Positions 8,547 to 17,546 of a stretch of DNA of 64,000 nucleotides are shown here, in pieces; within the stretch, counting starts at the first letter, position 1; each line of letters begins with the position of its first letter. A program made the position numbers and the translations under genes. The notes beneath the pieces were generated by a model, which had not been told where the DNA came from, searched no databases, and worked only from the letters and a program-made list of their open reading frames with translations. Source of the stretch: CAYPAV01 sp964408805 (GTDB lineage Bacteria > Pseudomonadota > Alphaproteobacteria > UBA8366). Location: NCBI GenBank assembly GCA_964408805.1, contig CAYPAV010000008.1, forward strand, positions 156,845 through 220,844. The letters are read 5' to 3'.

Positions 8547-9556
8547 ACGCCGCTCGTGATAGTGGCCAGTTTATCCAATGCCTGGGCCGCCTTGCCATCG
8601 TCGATCGCCGCGGCCGCCATCGCCACCCCATCCTTAAGGTCATCGGCCTTACCGGCAATATGCAGTGCCGCGGCCGCGTTGAAGAGCGTGATATCCCGGA
8701 ACGCGCCCTCGGCGCCCGAGAGCAGGGCGCGAATGGCCGCCGCGTTCTCCGCCGGCGTGCCGCCCAACAGGTCGTTCATATCGGCTTCGGGCAATCCCGC
8801 ATCTCCCGGCGAGACCTCTTTCAGTTCGACGTCTCCGTCTTTCCAATCCGCGACATAGGAGGGTCCTGTCGTCGTCAGCTCGTCGAGACCGTCGGCGCCA
8901 TGCACGACCCAGGCTCGCTCGGCACCCAAATTACCGAGGACGCGGGCCATCGGCTCGATCCAGCGACGATCAAAAGTTCCGACCAGAAGGCGGTTGACAC
9001 TGGCGGGGTTCGCGAGCGGCCCCAGGATGTTGAAGATCGTGCGAACGCCCATTTCCATCCGTGTCGGACCCACATGGCGCATGGCGCTGTGGTAGATCGG
9101 GGCCAAGAGAAACCCGATCCCGGCAATCTCGATGGCACTCTCGACCGTTGCCAGGTCGGCTTCGAGATCGATGCCGAGTTCGCTGAGCACATCCGCGGCA
9201 CCGGATTTCGAGGAGAAAGCGCGATTGCCGTGCTTGGCGACGGGAACGCCGCAGCCGGCAACCACCAGGGCGGAAGCGGTCGAAATATTTTGGGTGGCGA
9301 CCCCGTCGCCCCCGGTGCCGACGACATCGATGGCATTGCTCGGCGCCTTCACCGCCGTGACCTTGTCGCGCATCGTGCGCGCGGCGCCGGTGATTTCGGC
9401 GACGGTCTCGCCCCGAATTCGCAAAGCCATCAGGAATCCGCCGATTTGGGAAGGCGTTGCGTCGCCGGACATCATGATGTCGAAGGCGTCGGCCGCCTGC
9501 GATTCGTCGAGACTGCCGCCCTCGGCGACGATTCCGATCAGTTCCTTGAAATCCAT
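8543..9556 (-). CDS. trpD: Anthranilate phosphoribosyltransferase
   Basis: Joins anthranilate to PRPP to make phosphoribosyl anthranilate, the second step of tryptophan synthesis. 337 residues. The PRPP-binding motif GTGGDG is at 80-85 and KHGNRAFSSKSG at 108-119. A ribosome-binding site AAGGAC precedes the ATG at 9556. It is the first gene of the trpD-trpC-moaC-moeA run. In related genomes trpE and trpG usually precede it; here the upstream region is divergent and holds an unrelated plus-strand gene, so anthranilate synthase must be encoded elsewhere. Confidence 0.96.
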   Translation of the reverse strand: MDFKELIGIVAEGGSLDESQAADAFDIMMSGDATPSQIGGFLMALRIRGETVAEITGAARTMRDKVTAVKAPSNAIDVVGTGGDGVATQNISTASALVVAGCGVPVAKHGNRAFSSKSGAADVLSELGIDLEADLATVESAIEIAGIGFLLAPIYHSAMRHVGPTRMEMGVRTIFNILGPLANPASVNRLLVGTFDRRWIEPMARVLGNLGAERAWVVHGADGLDELTTTGPSYVADWKDGDVELKEVSPGDAGLPEADMNDLLGGTPAENAAAIRALLSGAEGAFRDITLFNAAAALHIAGKADDLKDGVAMAAAAIDDGKAAQALDKLATITSGV

Positions 9557-9726
9557 CTCGTCCTTGCCCGTATGGCTGTATTTTTCGCAACCTCGGACGG
9601 CCTTATAACAAGCTTTTTAGTGCCATGGAAGCGGCGGTGCGTTTGTGGAAACCGCTGGCGGCAAGGCGGCGACGTCACTAGAGTCCCGGCCCGCAAGAAC
9701 CGATGTCGAAGCGAAAAGGCCTGAGC

Positions 9727-11289
9727 ATGGCGTGGGAACCGGAAATCGAGGAAATCCACCGAAAGCGTGAACTCGCTCGCGAGTTGGGTGGTGCCGAAGG
9801 TGTTGCACGTCAACACAAGAACGATCGACAGACGATTCGAGAGCGGATCACCGGTCTCGCGGATCCGGACAGTTTCGACGAAGTCGGGATGGGGGCGGGA
9901 AGCGCCGTTCGCGATGACGACGGCGCATTGGAGTCTTTTCAGCCGGCAAATTTCGTACTTGGCTTCGCGAAGTTCGATGGCCGACCCTGCATCGTCGGCG
10001 GGGAGGATTTCACCTTGCGCGGCGGCTCGCCCAATGCCGCCGGCCTGCGTAAGAGCCTCTACGCCGAGGAACTCGCGCTCAAATATCGAATGCCGCTCAT
10101 TCGCCTGCACGAAGGGGGCGGGGGCAGCGTCACCGGCGCTGGCGGATCAAAGCAAGCGCCGACGACGGTGGGATCGCCGGTATTCGACGCGCCGCGGTTC
10201 CGGTCGGTCGCGCAGGTGATGGGGCAGGTACCGGTAGCGACCGCGGCAATGGGCCCCGTCGCGGGTCTTCCGGCCTCGCGCCTGGTGGCGGCGCATTTTT
10301 CGGTGATGACCCGCGAGACCGCCCAGGTCTTGGTCGCGGGCCCCGCCGTTGTTGAGCGAGCGCTTGGCGAGTCCTTGACCAAGGAGGAACTCGGCAACGC
10401 CGACATTCATACCCGGAACGGCGTTGTCGATAATCTTGCCAAGGACGAAGCGGATGCCTTGGCGCAGGTCCGAAAGTTCTTAAGCTACATGCCCCAAAAC
10501 GCCTGGGAATTGGCGCCCGTGGTGGACTCGGACGACGATCCTGACCGTGTAGAGGAGAGTCTAGCGAGTATCGTACCCAACGACCGGCGGAAACCTTACG
10601 ATATGCGCCAACTGATCTCATTCGTTGTCGATAGGGAGAGTTTCTTCGAGACCGGGCGCCGCTTCGGCCCGGGTCAAATCGTAGGCTTTGCGCGCTTTAT
10701 GGGACAACCGGTTGGTATTCTCGGCAATGACAGCCGCTATTACGCGGGCGCCATGACGGCGGATGGCGCGCGCAAGGTCCGCCGCTTTGTCGAGACCTGC
10801 GAGACGTTTCACCTACCCGTGGTCGCCTTCGTCGACGAGCCGGGTTTTATGATCGGAAGCGAGGCGGAGAAGCTGGGGACGATCCGGTACGGCACGGCGG
10901 CGGTTCTCGCGGTCGCCGATTGCACGGTCCCCTGGGCGTCCGTGGTCGTGAAGAAATCCTATGGCGTCGCGTCCGCGGCCCATTACGGCAACGACGCCTA
11001 CAGATTGATCTGGCCGTCGGCCGAAATGGGCGCGTTACCGATCGAGGGCGGCGTGGCCGTCGCCTTCGGCCGTGAGATCGCCGCGGCACCGGATCCCGAG
11101 AAACGACGCGGCGAGTTGGAGGAGATGATGGCATCACGCCAATCTCCCTTTGCGCGCGCGGAGTCCTTTTCGGCCCACGAAATGATCGATCCTCGCGAGA
11201 CACGTGGGATGCTGTGCCGATGGATCGAGCGCTCACAACCCTTGTTGAGGAATTTGCTCGGTCCGGTCACGTTCCCAATTCGTTGCTGA
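9727..11289 (+). CDS. Acyl-CoA carboxylase carboxyltransferase (beta) subunit
   Basis: Member of the carboxyltransferase family that moves a carboxyl group from biotin to an acyl-CoA (propionyl-CoA, methylcrotonyl-CoA or similar). 520 residues, normal length, two crotonase-fold halves. The N-terminal half contains HEGGGGSVTGAGGSK near 135-150. The C-terminal half has FVDEPGFMIGSEAEKLGTIR and later WPSAEMGALPIEGGVAVAF. I chose ATG 9727 because AAAAGG precedes it; ATG 9703 is also open. No biotin carboxylase or biotin carrier gene is next to it, so its partner lies elsewhere and the acyl-CoA substrate is unknown. It sits where trpE-trpG are normally found. Confidence 0.85.
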   Translation: MAWEPEIEEIHRKRELARELGGAEGVARQHKNDRQTIRERITGLADPDSFDEVGMGAGSAVRDDDGALESFQPANFVLGFAKFDGRPCIVGGEDFTLRGGSPNAAGLRKSLYAEELALKYRMPLIRLHEGGGGSVTGAGGSKQAPTTVGSPVFDAPRFRSVAQVMGQVPVATAAMGPVAGLPASRLVAAHFSVMTRETAQVLVAGPAVVERALGESLTKEELGNADIHTRNGVVDNLAKDEADALAQVRKFLSYMPQNAWELAPVVDSDDDPDRVEESLASIVPNDRRKPYDMRQLISFVVDRESFFETGRRFGPGQIVGFARFMGQPVGILGNDSRYYAGAMTADGARKVRRFVETCETFHLPVVAFVDEPGFMIGSEAEKLGTIRYGTAAVLAVADCTVPWASVVVKKSYGVASAAHYGNDAYRLIWPSAEMGALPIEGGVAVAFGREIAAAPDPEKRRGELEEMMASRQSPFARAESFSAHEMIDPRETRGMLCRWIERSQPLLRNLLGPVTFPIRC

Positions 11290-11304
11290 AACGAATACCA
11301 CCGA

Positions 11305-11334
11305 TTGCCGGGGAATTGGCGCGGACGGTATAAT
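11305..11334 (+). promoter_or_regulatory. Candidate sigma-70 promoter of the polysaccharide deacetylase gene
   Basis: A perfect TATAAT (11329-11334) lies 18 bp after TTGCCG (11305-11310), in otherwise GC-rich DNA, in the gap between the carboxyltransferase stop and the next plus-strand gene. A transcript would start near 11341 and leave a leader of about 80 nt before ATG 11424. This is a pattern match only. Confidence 0.45.
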
Positions 11335-11423
11335 CTTCGTTCAGGTGCCGCCGGATCGGCGATAGGGTTGACGCTCGCCGGTTTCACGCGGCCGACGGAT
11401 CGGGACGGATTACACGAGCTGAA

Positions 11424-12644
11424 ATGAAGTTCGACGACGAAAAACGCATCCAACGGTCAACGCCCCCGGCGTCAAGTTTGGCGGAGAGGCGCAAACGCGT
11501 TAAACCGAGCGCCCGTGTGAGATACCGCAAGTACTTAATAACACTTACTATTCTGTTTATGTCCGGCGCGGTTTTCGGTGTCGTATCAGGGGTTACGGTC
11601 GAGCCCCCATCGACCGAACACGCGACCAAGACCAGGCCTTTGCCGCGGGTGGAGAATGGGGCCGCCGGTCTCCGCGTTTGGGCTTATTCCTCACCCGTCA
11701 AGAAAGCCAAGGGAAGCCGGAATGAAGGCGCGACCACGGGATCCGGACAGCGAATCGAAGCGCGGGCGAACAAGAAAATTCCCAAAAAAGTGGTAACGGC
11801 TGTTAAATCGACAACGAAGGGAAGATCACGTCCGCAACTTGCCGCATTGACGGGATCGCCTGAAAACATCAATGAAGCTGAGCGTCGCTTCATGCCGAAC
11901 TGGCTGAAATATGCAGCTCTCACGCCGGAGATAGTCGCTGGTCAGCCGAGGATCGCGATCGTTCTTGATGATCTTGGTCTGGTCCAATCGCGAACGCGGC
12001 GGGCGATCACGCTTGCGGCGCCGTTGACGATGGCGTTTCTGCCCTATGGCCACAATCTGAAGAAATTGACGAATGCGGCGCGGGAGGCAGGCCACGAGTT
12101 GATCGTGCACTTGCCGATGGAGCCCGATAATATTGAGGCGGATCCGGGTTTGAACGCGCTTTATACCACGCTCAAAGCCAAACAAATCCGTGAACGTGTA
12201 GCATGGGGACTTTCGCGCTTTTCGGGGTTCGTCGGCGTCAGTAACCACATGGGAAGCCGCTTTACGAAGTGGCGCCATGGCATCGATATTTTACTTAAGG
12301 AAATTAAATCTAAAGATCTGTTATTTCTTGATTCTTTAACGAGCCAGAAATCGCTGGTTTCGGAGATTGCCGAGCGTTATCGCCTGCCATATGCGGTGCG
12401 AGATGTCTTTCTCGACAATGATCAAGCGCCCGAGGCGATACGGGCACAATTGAAATCCCTTACGGCGATCGCCCGACGACGCGGCTATGCGATCGGAATC
12501 GGTCATCCATACGATTCAACGATAGACGTGTTGCGGGAGTGGATCGCGCGGGCCCCGACCGAAGGTTTGTCGCTCGTGCCGCTGAGCCAGATCGTCAGGC
12601 AGCGTTGGCTCAAGGTGAGCCGAGGTGCCGCCTCGAAGGGGTAA
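11424..12644 (+). CDS. Divergent polysaccharide deacetylase family protein (YibQ-like)
   Basis: 406 residues. A basic N-terminus is followed by one membrane helix (about 37-57), then a low-complexity Lys/Arg/Thr-rich linker, then the divergent polysaccharide deacetylase domain (about 175-400). That domain shows RIAIVLDDLGL near 178-188, PLTMAFLPYG, ELIVHLPMEP and GVSNHMGS, so it would face the periplasm. Proteins of this family are usually next to murein genes such as envC or ctpA and are thought to act on the cell wall, but the activity is not established. It is convergent with ppiD, with 8 bp between the stops. Local codon use is more AT-rich around 12285-12350. Confidence 0.8.
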   Translation: MKFDDEKRIQRSTPPASSLAERRKRVKPSARVRYRKYLITLTILFMSGAVFGVVSGVTVEPPSTEHATKTRPLPRVENGAAGLRVWAYSSPVKKAKGSRNEGATTGSGQRIEARANKKIPKKVVTAVKSTTKGRSRPQLAALTGSPENINEAERRFMPNWLKYAALTPEIVAGQPRIAIVLDDLGLVQSRTRRAITLAAPLTMAFLPYGHNLKKLTNAAREAGHELIVHLPMEPDNIEADPGLNALYTTLKAKQIRERVAWGLSRFSGFVGVSNHMGSRFTKWRHGIDILLKEIKSKDLLFLDSLTSQKSLVSEIAERYRLPYAVRDVFLDNDQAPEAIRAQLKSLTAIARRRGYAIGIGHPYDSTIDVLREWIARAPTEGLSLVPLSQIVRQRWLKVSRGAASKG

Positions 12645-12652
12645 TAGGTTGT

Positions 12653-14542
12653 TTAGCTTTGGCCCATGGAGTGGAGCCGTGACAGGTTATCGCGGTTGAT
12701 CGTGACACCAAGGGATTCACGAAGCGCCCGATTCAACTGAAACAGAAGATCACTCGACAGACCCGACCGAACTCGGTTGACGAGCTGGTCACGCCCTTTC
12801 TTGTCTGCGGACAGGGCCAAGCGTTTAATTTCCCGCAGCTTGAGAAGGACAAATTTGTCACCGGCCGCGCCCAGCGCAATATCGCCGGTGCGCTTCAAAT
12901 CGAACAATTCGGCGAGAACCGAGAAGGGGAGTTCAGCCGGCGCGCCGGTCCCATTTCGGCCGATCGGTTTCAATGTCGTGAAACCGATGCCGGCCGCGCT
13001 CTTGATTTCGCCAAGCGATTTTCCGGATTCGAGGTCGCGCTTTATCGACTCGGCTCTTTTCCGCGCCAGTTCGATCCGTTTCGCCGCCCGCCATGCCGTC
13101 GTCACCGATTTTCGAACTTCACTCAAGGGACGGAGCCGCGCCTTTTCGATCGACTCCACGACCGCGATGAAAAACCCGCCGTCCTGGGTTTCCGTGAGAC
13201 GGCCCTCAACCCCTTGCTGGGCTTGAAAGACGGTCTCGATGAACGGTGTGCCGGGGAGGTCCTTGACGACGGTGCCAGCCTTGTTTTTTCCAGAGGCGTC
13301 GATGGCGGCCAATAATTTCAGCGAGAGACCAAATTTATTCGCCGCCTCCTTCAGCGTGGCACCTCCGCCGATCGAATCCTCAAGCTTGCTGGCGATGCGA
13401 TAGACCTCGTCCTCGGCGCGCTCATTGACGACGCCTTTGCGAAGCGCATCCTTCGCGGTTGCGAAATCGGCCTTCTTCGCCGGAAGGACTTTCAAGATCT
13501 TGAAGATATGCCAGCCGAAAGGTCCTTTCATCGGATCGGAGATGCTTTGATCGGCAAGCGAGAAAACCGGTGCCGCCAATTCGGTCGGCAGATCGTTTCG
13601 CTTGATGAAGCCGAGCTTCAGATCATCGCCTGACTGCCCGGCGATCTCCTTTCCGACCGTCTCGAATGTCTCTCCCTTGCGGATCCGGGCGACCGCCTTA
13701 TCCGCGTCCGCCTTTTCCGTCAGAACGATCTGCAGGACGTCTCGCGTCTCGGGCGTTGCGAATTCCTGACGGCGTTCCTCGAACAACCGCCTCAGATCCT
13801 CCTCCGACACTTCGATCTTCGGGGCGAAAGTGCTCGATGAGAGGGCGATAAATCGAACGGTCCGGTATTCGGGCGCGCTGAACTTGCCGGGATTGCTCTT
13901 GTGATAGGCGGCGAGGTCCGCTTCGCTCGCACTCCCCACCTTGGCTTTCGGATCGACCGCCACGTAGAGTGCGTCGGCGATTCGCTGCTCGTTCCGCCAA
14001 GTGAAGATCGTCCCGGTCAGTGCCTTCGCCGAGCGCGTTCCCCGGGTGACGCTGTCGAGCAACTGACCGACCGCGAGGTCTTGGCGAAGTTCAGCGACAT
14101 AGCCTTCCTCGGTGAGACCGTTCGAGCGCAGCAATTGATCGAACTGTAAGCGGTCGAACTTGCCCAAATTGTTCCGGAAGTTGGGATTCCGCCGTATAAA
14201 GCGCGCGATGTCCTCGTCGCTCGCGGTGAATCCCAGCTCTCTTGCCTGAACGCTGAACACGGCCCGGCTGACCATTGATTGGACGACCTGTTCAAGGACA
14301 CCCATCTGACGGGCGTTGGCCGGGTCGAGATTGCGGGATCGCATATTGTTCAATTCGCGCTGATATTGTTGGCCGACTTCCTGAGTCGAGATTTTGAGCT
14401 TGCCGACCTTCGCGACCGTGTCGCTCAGAAATCCGGAAAATATGCTCGAGTCGATGCCCCAGATCGCGAAACTGAGGACGATCAATCCGACGAAGACCTT
14501 CACGAAGATCGATGCGACTGAATTCCGGAGAAGTTGGAGCAT
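12653..14542 (-). CDS. ppiD: Periplasmic peptidyl-prolyl isomerase PpiD/SurA-type
   Basis: Membrane-anchored folding chaperone of the periplasm. 629 residues, the usual PpiD length. A single N-terminal membrane helix (about 12-32) is followed by a SurA-N-like chaperone domain (about 35-190), a parvulin (PpiC-type) domain at about 255-365 that ends in FGWHIFKIL, and a C-terminal domain (about 370-620). In the usual alphaproteobacterial order ppiD precedes trpE; here it is followed on its strand by the inserted, oppositely directed pair, so it stands alone. It is divergent from tpiA with a 194-bp spacer. Confidence 0.9.
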   Translation of the reverse strand: MLQLLRNSVASIFVKVFVGLIVLSFAIWGIDSSIFSGFLSDTVAKVGKLKISTQEVGQQYQRELNNMRSRNLDPANARQMGVLEQVVQSMVSRAVFSVQARELGFTASDEDIARFIRRNPNFRNNLGKFDRLQFDQLLRSNGLTEEGYVAELRQDLAVGQLLDSVTRGTRSAKALTGTIFTWRNEQRIADALYVAVDPKAKVGSASEADLAAYHKSNPGKFSAPEYRTVRFIALSSSTFAPKIEVSEEDLRRLFEERRQEFATPETRDVLQIVLTEKADADKAVARIRKGETFETVGKEIAGQSGDDLKLGFIKRNDLPTELAAPVFSLADQSISDPMKGPFGWHIFKILKVLPAKKADFATAKDALRKGVVNERAEDEVYRIASKLEDSIGGGATLKEAANKFGLSLKLLAAIDASGKNKAGTVVKDLPGTPFIETVFQAQQGVEGRLTETQDGGFFIAVVESIEKARLRPLSEVRKSVTTAWRAAKRIELARKRAESIKRDLESGKSLGEIKSAAGIGFTTLKPIGRNGTGAPAELPFSVLAELFDLKRTGDIALGAAGDKFVLLKLREIKRLALSADKKGRDQLVNRVRSGLSSDLLFQLNRALRESLGVTINRDNLSRLHSMGQS

Positions 14543-14736
14543 GGATGTCCTTGCCGCCGTGTCCGTTGGAGTGGGCTCATTGCGAGGCGGGGCATGATAG
14601 TGGTCGTGAAATAGCGCCGCAACAAATGATCACGCTATTTTGCAGGCGCAATGCAACAGCCGTGGCGAAGCTGGTCCGGGCGTGCTAACAAATTCGCCGA
14701 TGCTGAGTAGGCGCTCACCCGGAGACGACTCAAGAA

Positions 14737-15483
14737 ATGGCAAACTGTTTAATCGCCGGAAATTGGAAAATGAATTGCGACAAGGCGACGGCACAGTCGT
14801 TGGCGGGTGGAATCGCCGAAGCCGCCGGCGACGTCGCCTGCGATCTCCTGGTTTGTCCGCCTTTTACGGCGCTGGCGGCCGTCGCCGGCGTCGTCGACGG
14901 CTCGGCGGTCCTGCTTGGTGGCCAGGATTGCCATGAGGAAGACTCGGGTGCGTACACCGGGAACGTCTCGGCGCGAATGTTGACGGACATTGGATGCTCG
15001 GATGTCATTCTGGGACATTCCGAACGGCGCGCCCTGCAGCATGAATCGAGCGAACTCGTCCAATCGAAAACGATCGCGGCGCATCGCGCCGGACTGCGCG
15101 CCATTGTCTGTGTCGGCGAATCCGAATCGGAAAGAGACGCCGGCGAGGCCTTGGCGACGGTGGCGGGACAATTGGAGGGAAGTATTCCCGCTGATGCCGA
15201 TACGGAAAATACGGTCGTTGCCTATGAACCCGTATGGGCGATTGGGACCGGACGGACACCGGTTGCCGCCGAGATCGTCGAGATGCATGCACATATTCGC
15301 CAGACACTCTCTAATATATTGTCGGGAAAGAATATTTCAGATTTCAGATTGCTTTATGGTGGCTCCGTAAATCCGGGGAATGCTGGCGAAATTCTCTCGC
15401 TGGACGGCGTCAATGGCGCCTTGGTCGGTGGCGCGAGCCTAGAGCCGGCGAGTTTTCTCGACATTGCGCGCAGTTGTCCCTAG
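14737..15483 (+). CDS. tpiA: Triosephosphate isomerase
   Basis: Interconverts dihydroxyacetone phosphate and glyceraldehyde 3-phosphate in glycolysis. 248 residues, a single TIM barrel. Asn9 and Lys11 are in AGNWKMN, His94 in ILGHSERR, Glu164 in AYEPVWAIGTG, and the phosphate loop GGSVNPGN lies near the end, so the active site is intact. It opens a plus-strand run tpiA-secG-pyrG-kdsA-eno-ftsB that mixes glycolysis, secretion and KDO synthesis. A short AT-rich patch (15305-15355) lies inside the gene. Confidence 0.97.
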   Translation: MANCLIAGNWKMNCDKATAQSLAGGIAEAAGDVACDLLVCPPFTALAAVAGVVDGSAVLLGGQDCHEEDSGAYTGNVSARMLTDIGCSDVILGHSERRALQHESSELVQSKTIAAHRAGLRAIVCVGESESERDAGEALATVAGQLEGSIPADADTENTVVAYEPVWAIGTGRTPVAAEIVEMHAHIRQTLSNILSGKNISDFRLLYGGSVNPGNAGEILSLDGVNGALVGGASLEPASFLDIARSCP

Positions 15484-15557
15484 CCAACCGTCACGGGACG
15501 GATTAAAAACGCAGCGGTTCGAGGGGCAAACAGTCGCGGTTCAAGAGAGCTATCGAT

Positions 15558-15872
15558 TTGGTTACGATTCTATTAGTCGTCCACCTGCTCATTGCCATCG
15601 CACTCGTCGTGGTAATCCTGATACAGAGGAGCGAAGGCGGCGGGCTCGGCATCGGTGGGAGTAGCTCCTCGGGGCTTATCAGCGTCCGGGGGACGGCGAA
15701 TTTGCTGACGCGCGCCACCGCGGTCCTGGCCGCCGGATTCATGTTGACCAGTCTCGTCTTGGCGATCTTGTCGGGTGGTTCCAACACGCCGAAATCGGTC
15801 CTCGACAGGGATGTCGAGGCGGAAAAATCAGTCCCGGCCAAGAGCACGCCGAGCGTGCCGCTTTCGAAATAG
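15558..15872 (+). CDS. secG: Preprotein translocase subunit SecG
   Basis: Small inner-membrane subunit of the SecYEG channel. 104 residues with two membrane helices (about 2-20 and 52-75) joined by the Gly/Ser-rich loop GGGLGIGGSSSSG, which is typical of SecG. The start is TTG at 15558 (VTILLVVH follows), with the purine-rich AAGAGAG about 8 bases upstream. No in-frame ATG would keep the first helix. The 74-bp gap to tpiA and 16-bp gap to pyrG suggest cotranscription. Confidence 0.93.
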   Translation: MVTILLVVHLLIAIALVVVILIQRSEGGGLGIGGSSSSGLISVRGTANLLTRATAVLAAGFMLTSLVLAILSGGSNTPKSVLDRDVEAEKSVPAKSTPSVPLSK

Positions 15873-15888
15873 ATTCATGGGAGCGCCG

Positions 15889-17529
15889 ATGACGCGATTC
15901 GTCTTTATCACCGGCGGCGTCGTCTCCTCTCTCGGCAAGGGCCTATCGGCGGCGGCACTCGCGGCACTGCTTCAGGCTCGCGGCTATAGGGTCAGACTGC
16001 GAAAGCTTGATCCCTACATCAACGTCGATCCCGGGACCATGAGCCCCTATCAGCACGGCGAGGTTTTCGTTACCGACGACGGCGCCGAAACGGACCTCGA
16101 CCTTGGCCACTACGAGCGCTTTACCGGGGTTTCATCACAATCGACCGACAACATCACCACAGGGCGCATTTATTCCAATGTAATAGCGCGGGAGCGCCGC
16201 GGCGATTATCTCGGCGGCACCGTCCAGGTGATTCCCCACGTCACGGACGCGATCAAGGAATTCATCACCAGCAATCTATCGGACGAGGATTTCGTCATCT
16301 GCGAAATCGGCGGCACGGTCGGCGATATCGAAGGCCTGCCGTTTCTCGAAGCGATTCGTCAGCTGGGCAATGAGCTCGATCCCGGCACATCGATGTTCAT
16401 CCATGTGACCCTGGTGCCTTTCATCGGTGCGGCGGGCGAGTTGAAAACCAAACCGACCCAGCATTCCGTGAAGGAATTGCTCAGCGTCGGAATTCAGCCG
16501 GACCTCCTGTTGTGTCGCTGCGAACGCGAGATTCCCGCCGATTCACGACGGAAACTGGCCCTTTTCTGCAATGTTCACGAGAGCCGCGTCATCCAGGCCG
16601 AGGATGTCAACACGATCTACCAGGTGCCGATCACCTATCACGATCAAGGGTTCGATACCCAGGTTCTGAAGCATTTCCATGTCGAGGAGACAGCGTCGAC
16701 CAAGGAACTCGATCTGTCGCGCTGGACCAATGTGGTGAAGGCGATCGTCAATCCCGAAGGCGAGGTCAATATCGCCATTGTCGGCAAATACACCAATCTG
16801 ATTGATGCCTATAAGTCGTTGAACGAAGCGCTGACCCATGGCGGGATTGCGAACAAGGTCACGGTCAATGTGCGCTGGCTCGAATCGGAAATCTTCGAGA
16901 TGGAAGATCACCTCCATCATCTGGAGGATTGCCACGGCATTTTGGTGCCCGGCGGCTTCGGCGAGCGGGGCACCGAAGGCAAAATCCAGGCAGCCCATTT
17001 CGCAAGGCGGCGGAAAGTGCCTTATTTCGGGATATGCTTCGGCATGCAAATGGCTGTCATCGAGGCCGCGCGCAATCTCGCCGGCGTCACCGGTGCCAAC
17101 AGTACCGAATTCGGACCCTGTGACGAACCGGTGGTGGGACTATTGACGGAGTGGGTCCGTGGCAACCAGACTGAATTGCGCGACGAAGAAGATGAAAAAG
17201 GCGGCACGATGCGTCTTGGCAGCTATCCCTGCCGGATCGCGCCCGGTAGCAAGATCGCCGAGATCTACGGCGGCGAGCGCGAAATCAACGAACGTCACCG
17301 CCATCGCTATGAGGTCAATGTGAACTATCAGGAGCGGCTCGAGAGCGCGGGGTTGTTTTTCTCTGGCATGTCGCCGGACCAGCGGCTGCCCGAGATCGTG
17401 GAATTGCGCGATCATCCCTGGTTCATTGGGGTTCAGTTCCATCCGGAACTGAAATCGAGACCATTTGCGCCGCACCCGATCTTCACGAGTTTCGTTAAGG
17501 CCGCGGTGGCGCAATCACGGCTCGTTTAG
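15889..17529 (+). CDS. pyrG: CTP synthase
   Basis: Makes CTP from UTP, ATP and glutamine. 546 residues, normal length. The N-terminal synthetase domain (1-about 267) begins MTRFVFITGGVVSSLGKG with its P-loop. The C-terminal glutaminase domain (about 290-540) carries the nucleophile Cys in FGICFGMQ and the His-Glu pair in GVQFHPE. An upstream extension to 15775 is open but lies inside secG in another frame; ATG 15889 has GGGAG in front and gives the family N-terminus. Confidence 0.97.
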   Translation: MTRFVFITGGVVSSLGKGLSAAALAALLQARGYRVRLRKLDPYINVDPGTMSPYQHGEVFVTDDGAETDLDLGHYERFTGVSSQSTDNITTGRIYSNVIARERRGDYLGGTVQVIPHVTDAIKEFITSNLSDEDFVICEIGGTVGDIEGLPFLEAIRQLGNELDPGTSMFIHVTLVPFIGAAGELKTKPTQHSVKELLSVGIQPDLLLCRCEREIPADSRRKLALFCNVHESRVIQAEDVNTIYQVPITYHDQGFDTQVLKHFHVEETASTKELDLSRWTNVVKAIVNPEGEVNIAIVGKYTNLIDAYKSLNEALTHGGIANKVTVNVRWLESEIFEMEDHLHHLEDCHGILVPGGFGERGTEGKIQAAHFARRRKVPYFGICFGMQMAVIEAARNLAGVTGANSTEFGPCDEPVVGLLTEWVRGNQTELRDEEDEKGGTMRLGSYPCRIAPGSKIAEIYGGEREINERHRHRYEVNVNYQERLESAGLFFSGMSPDQRLPEIVELRDHPWFIGVQFHPELKSRPFAPHPIFTSFVKAAVAQSRLV

Positions 17530-17546
17530 ACGGACGAACCGACGAA

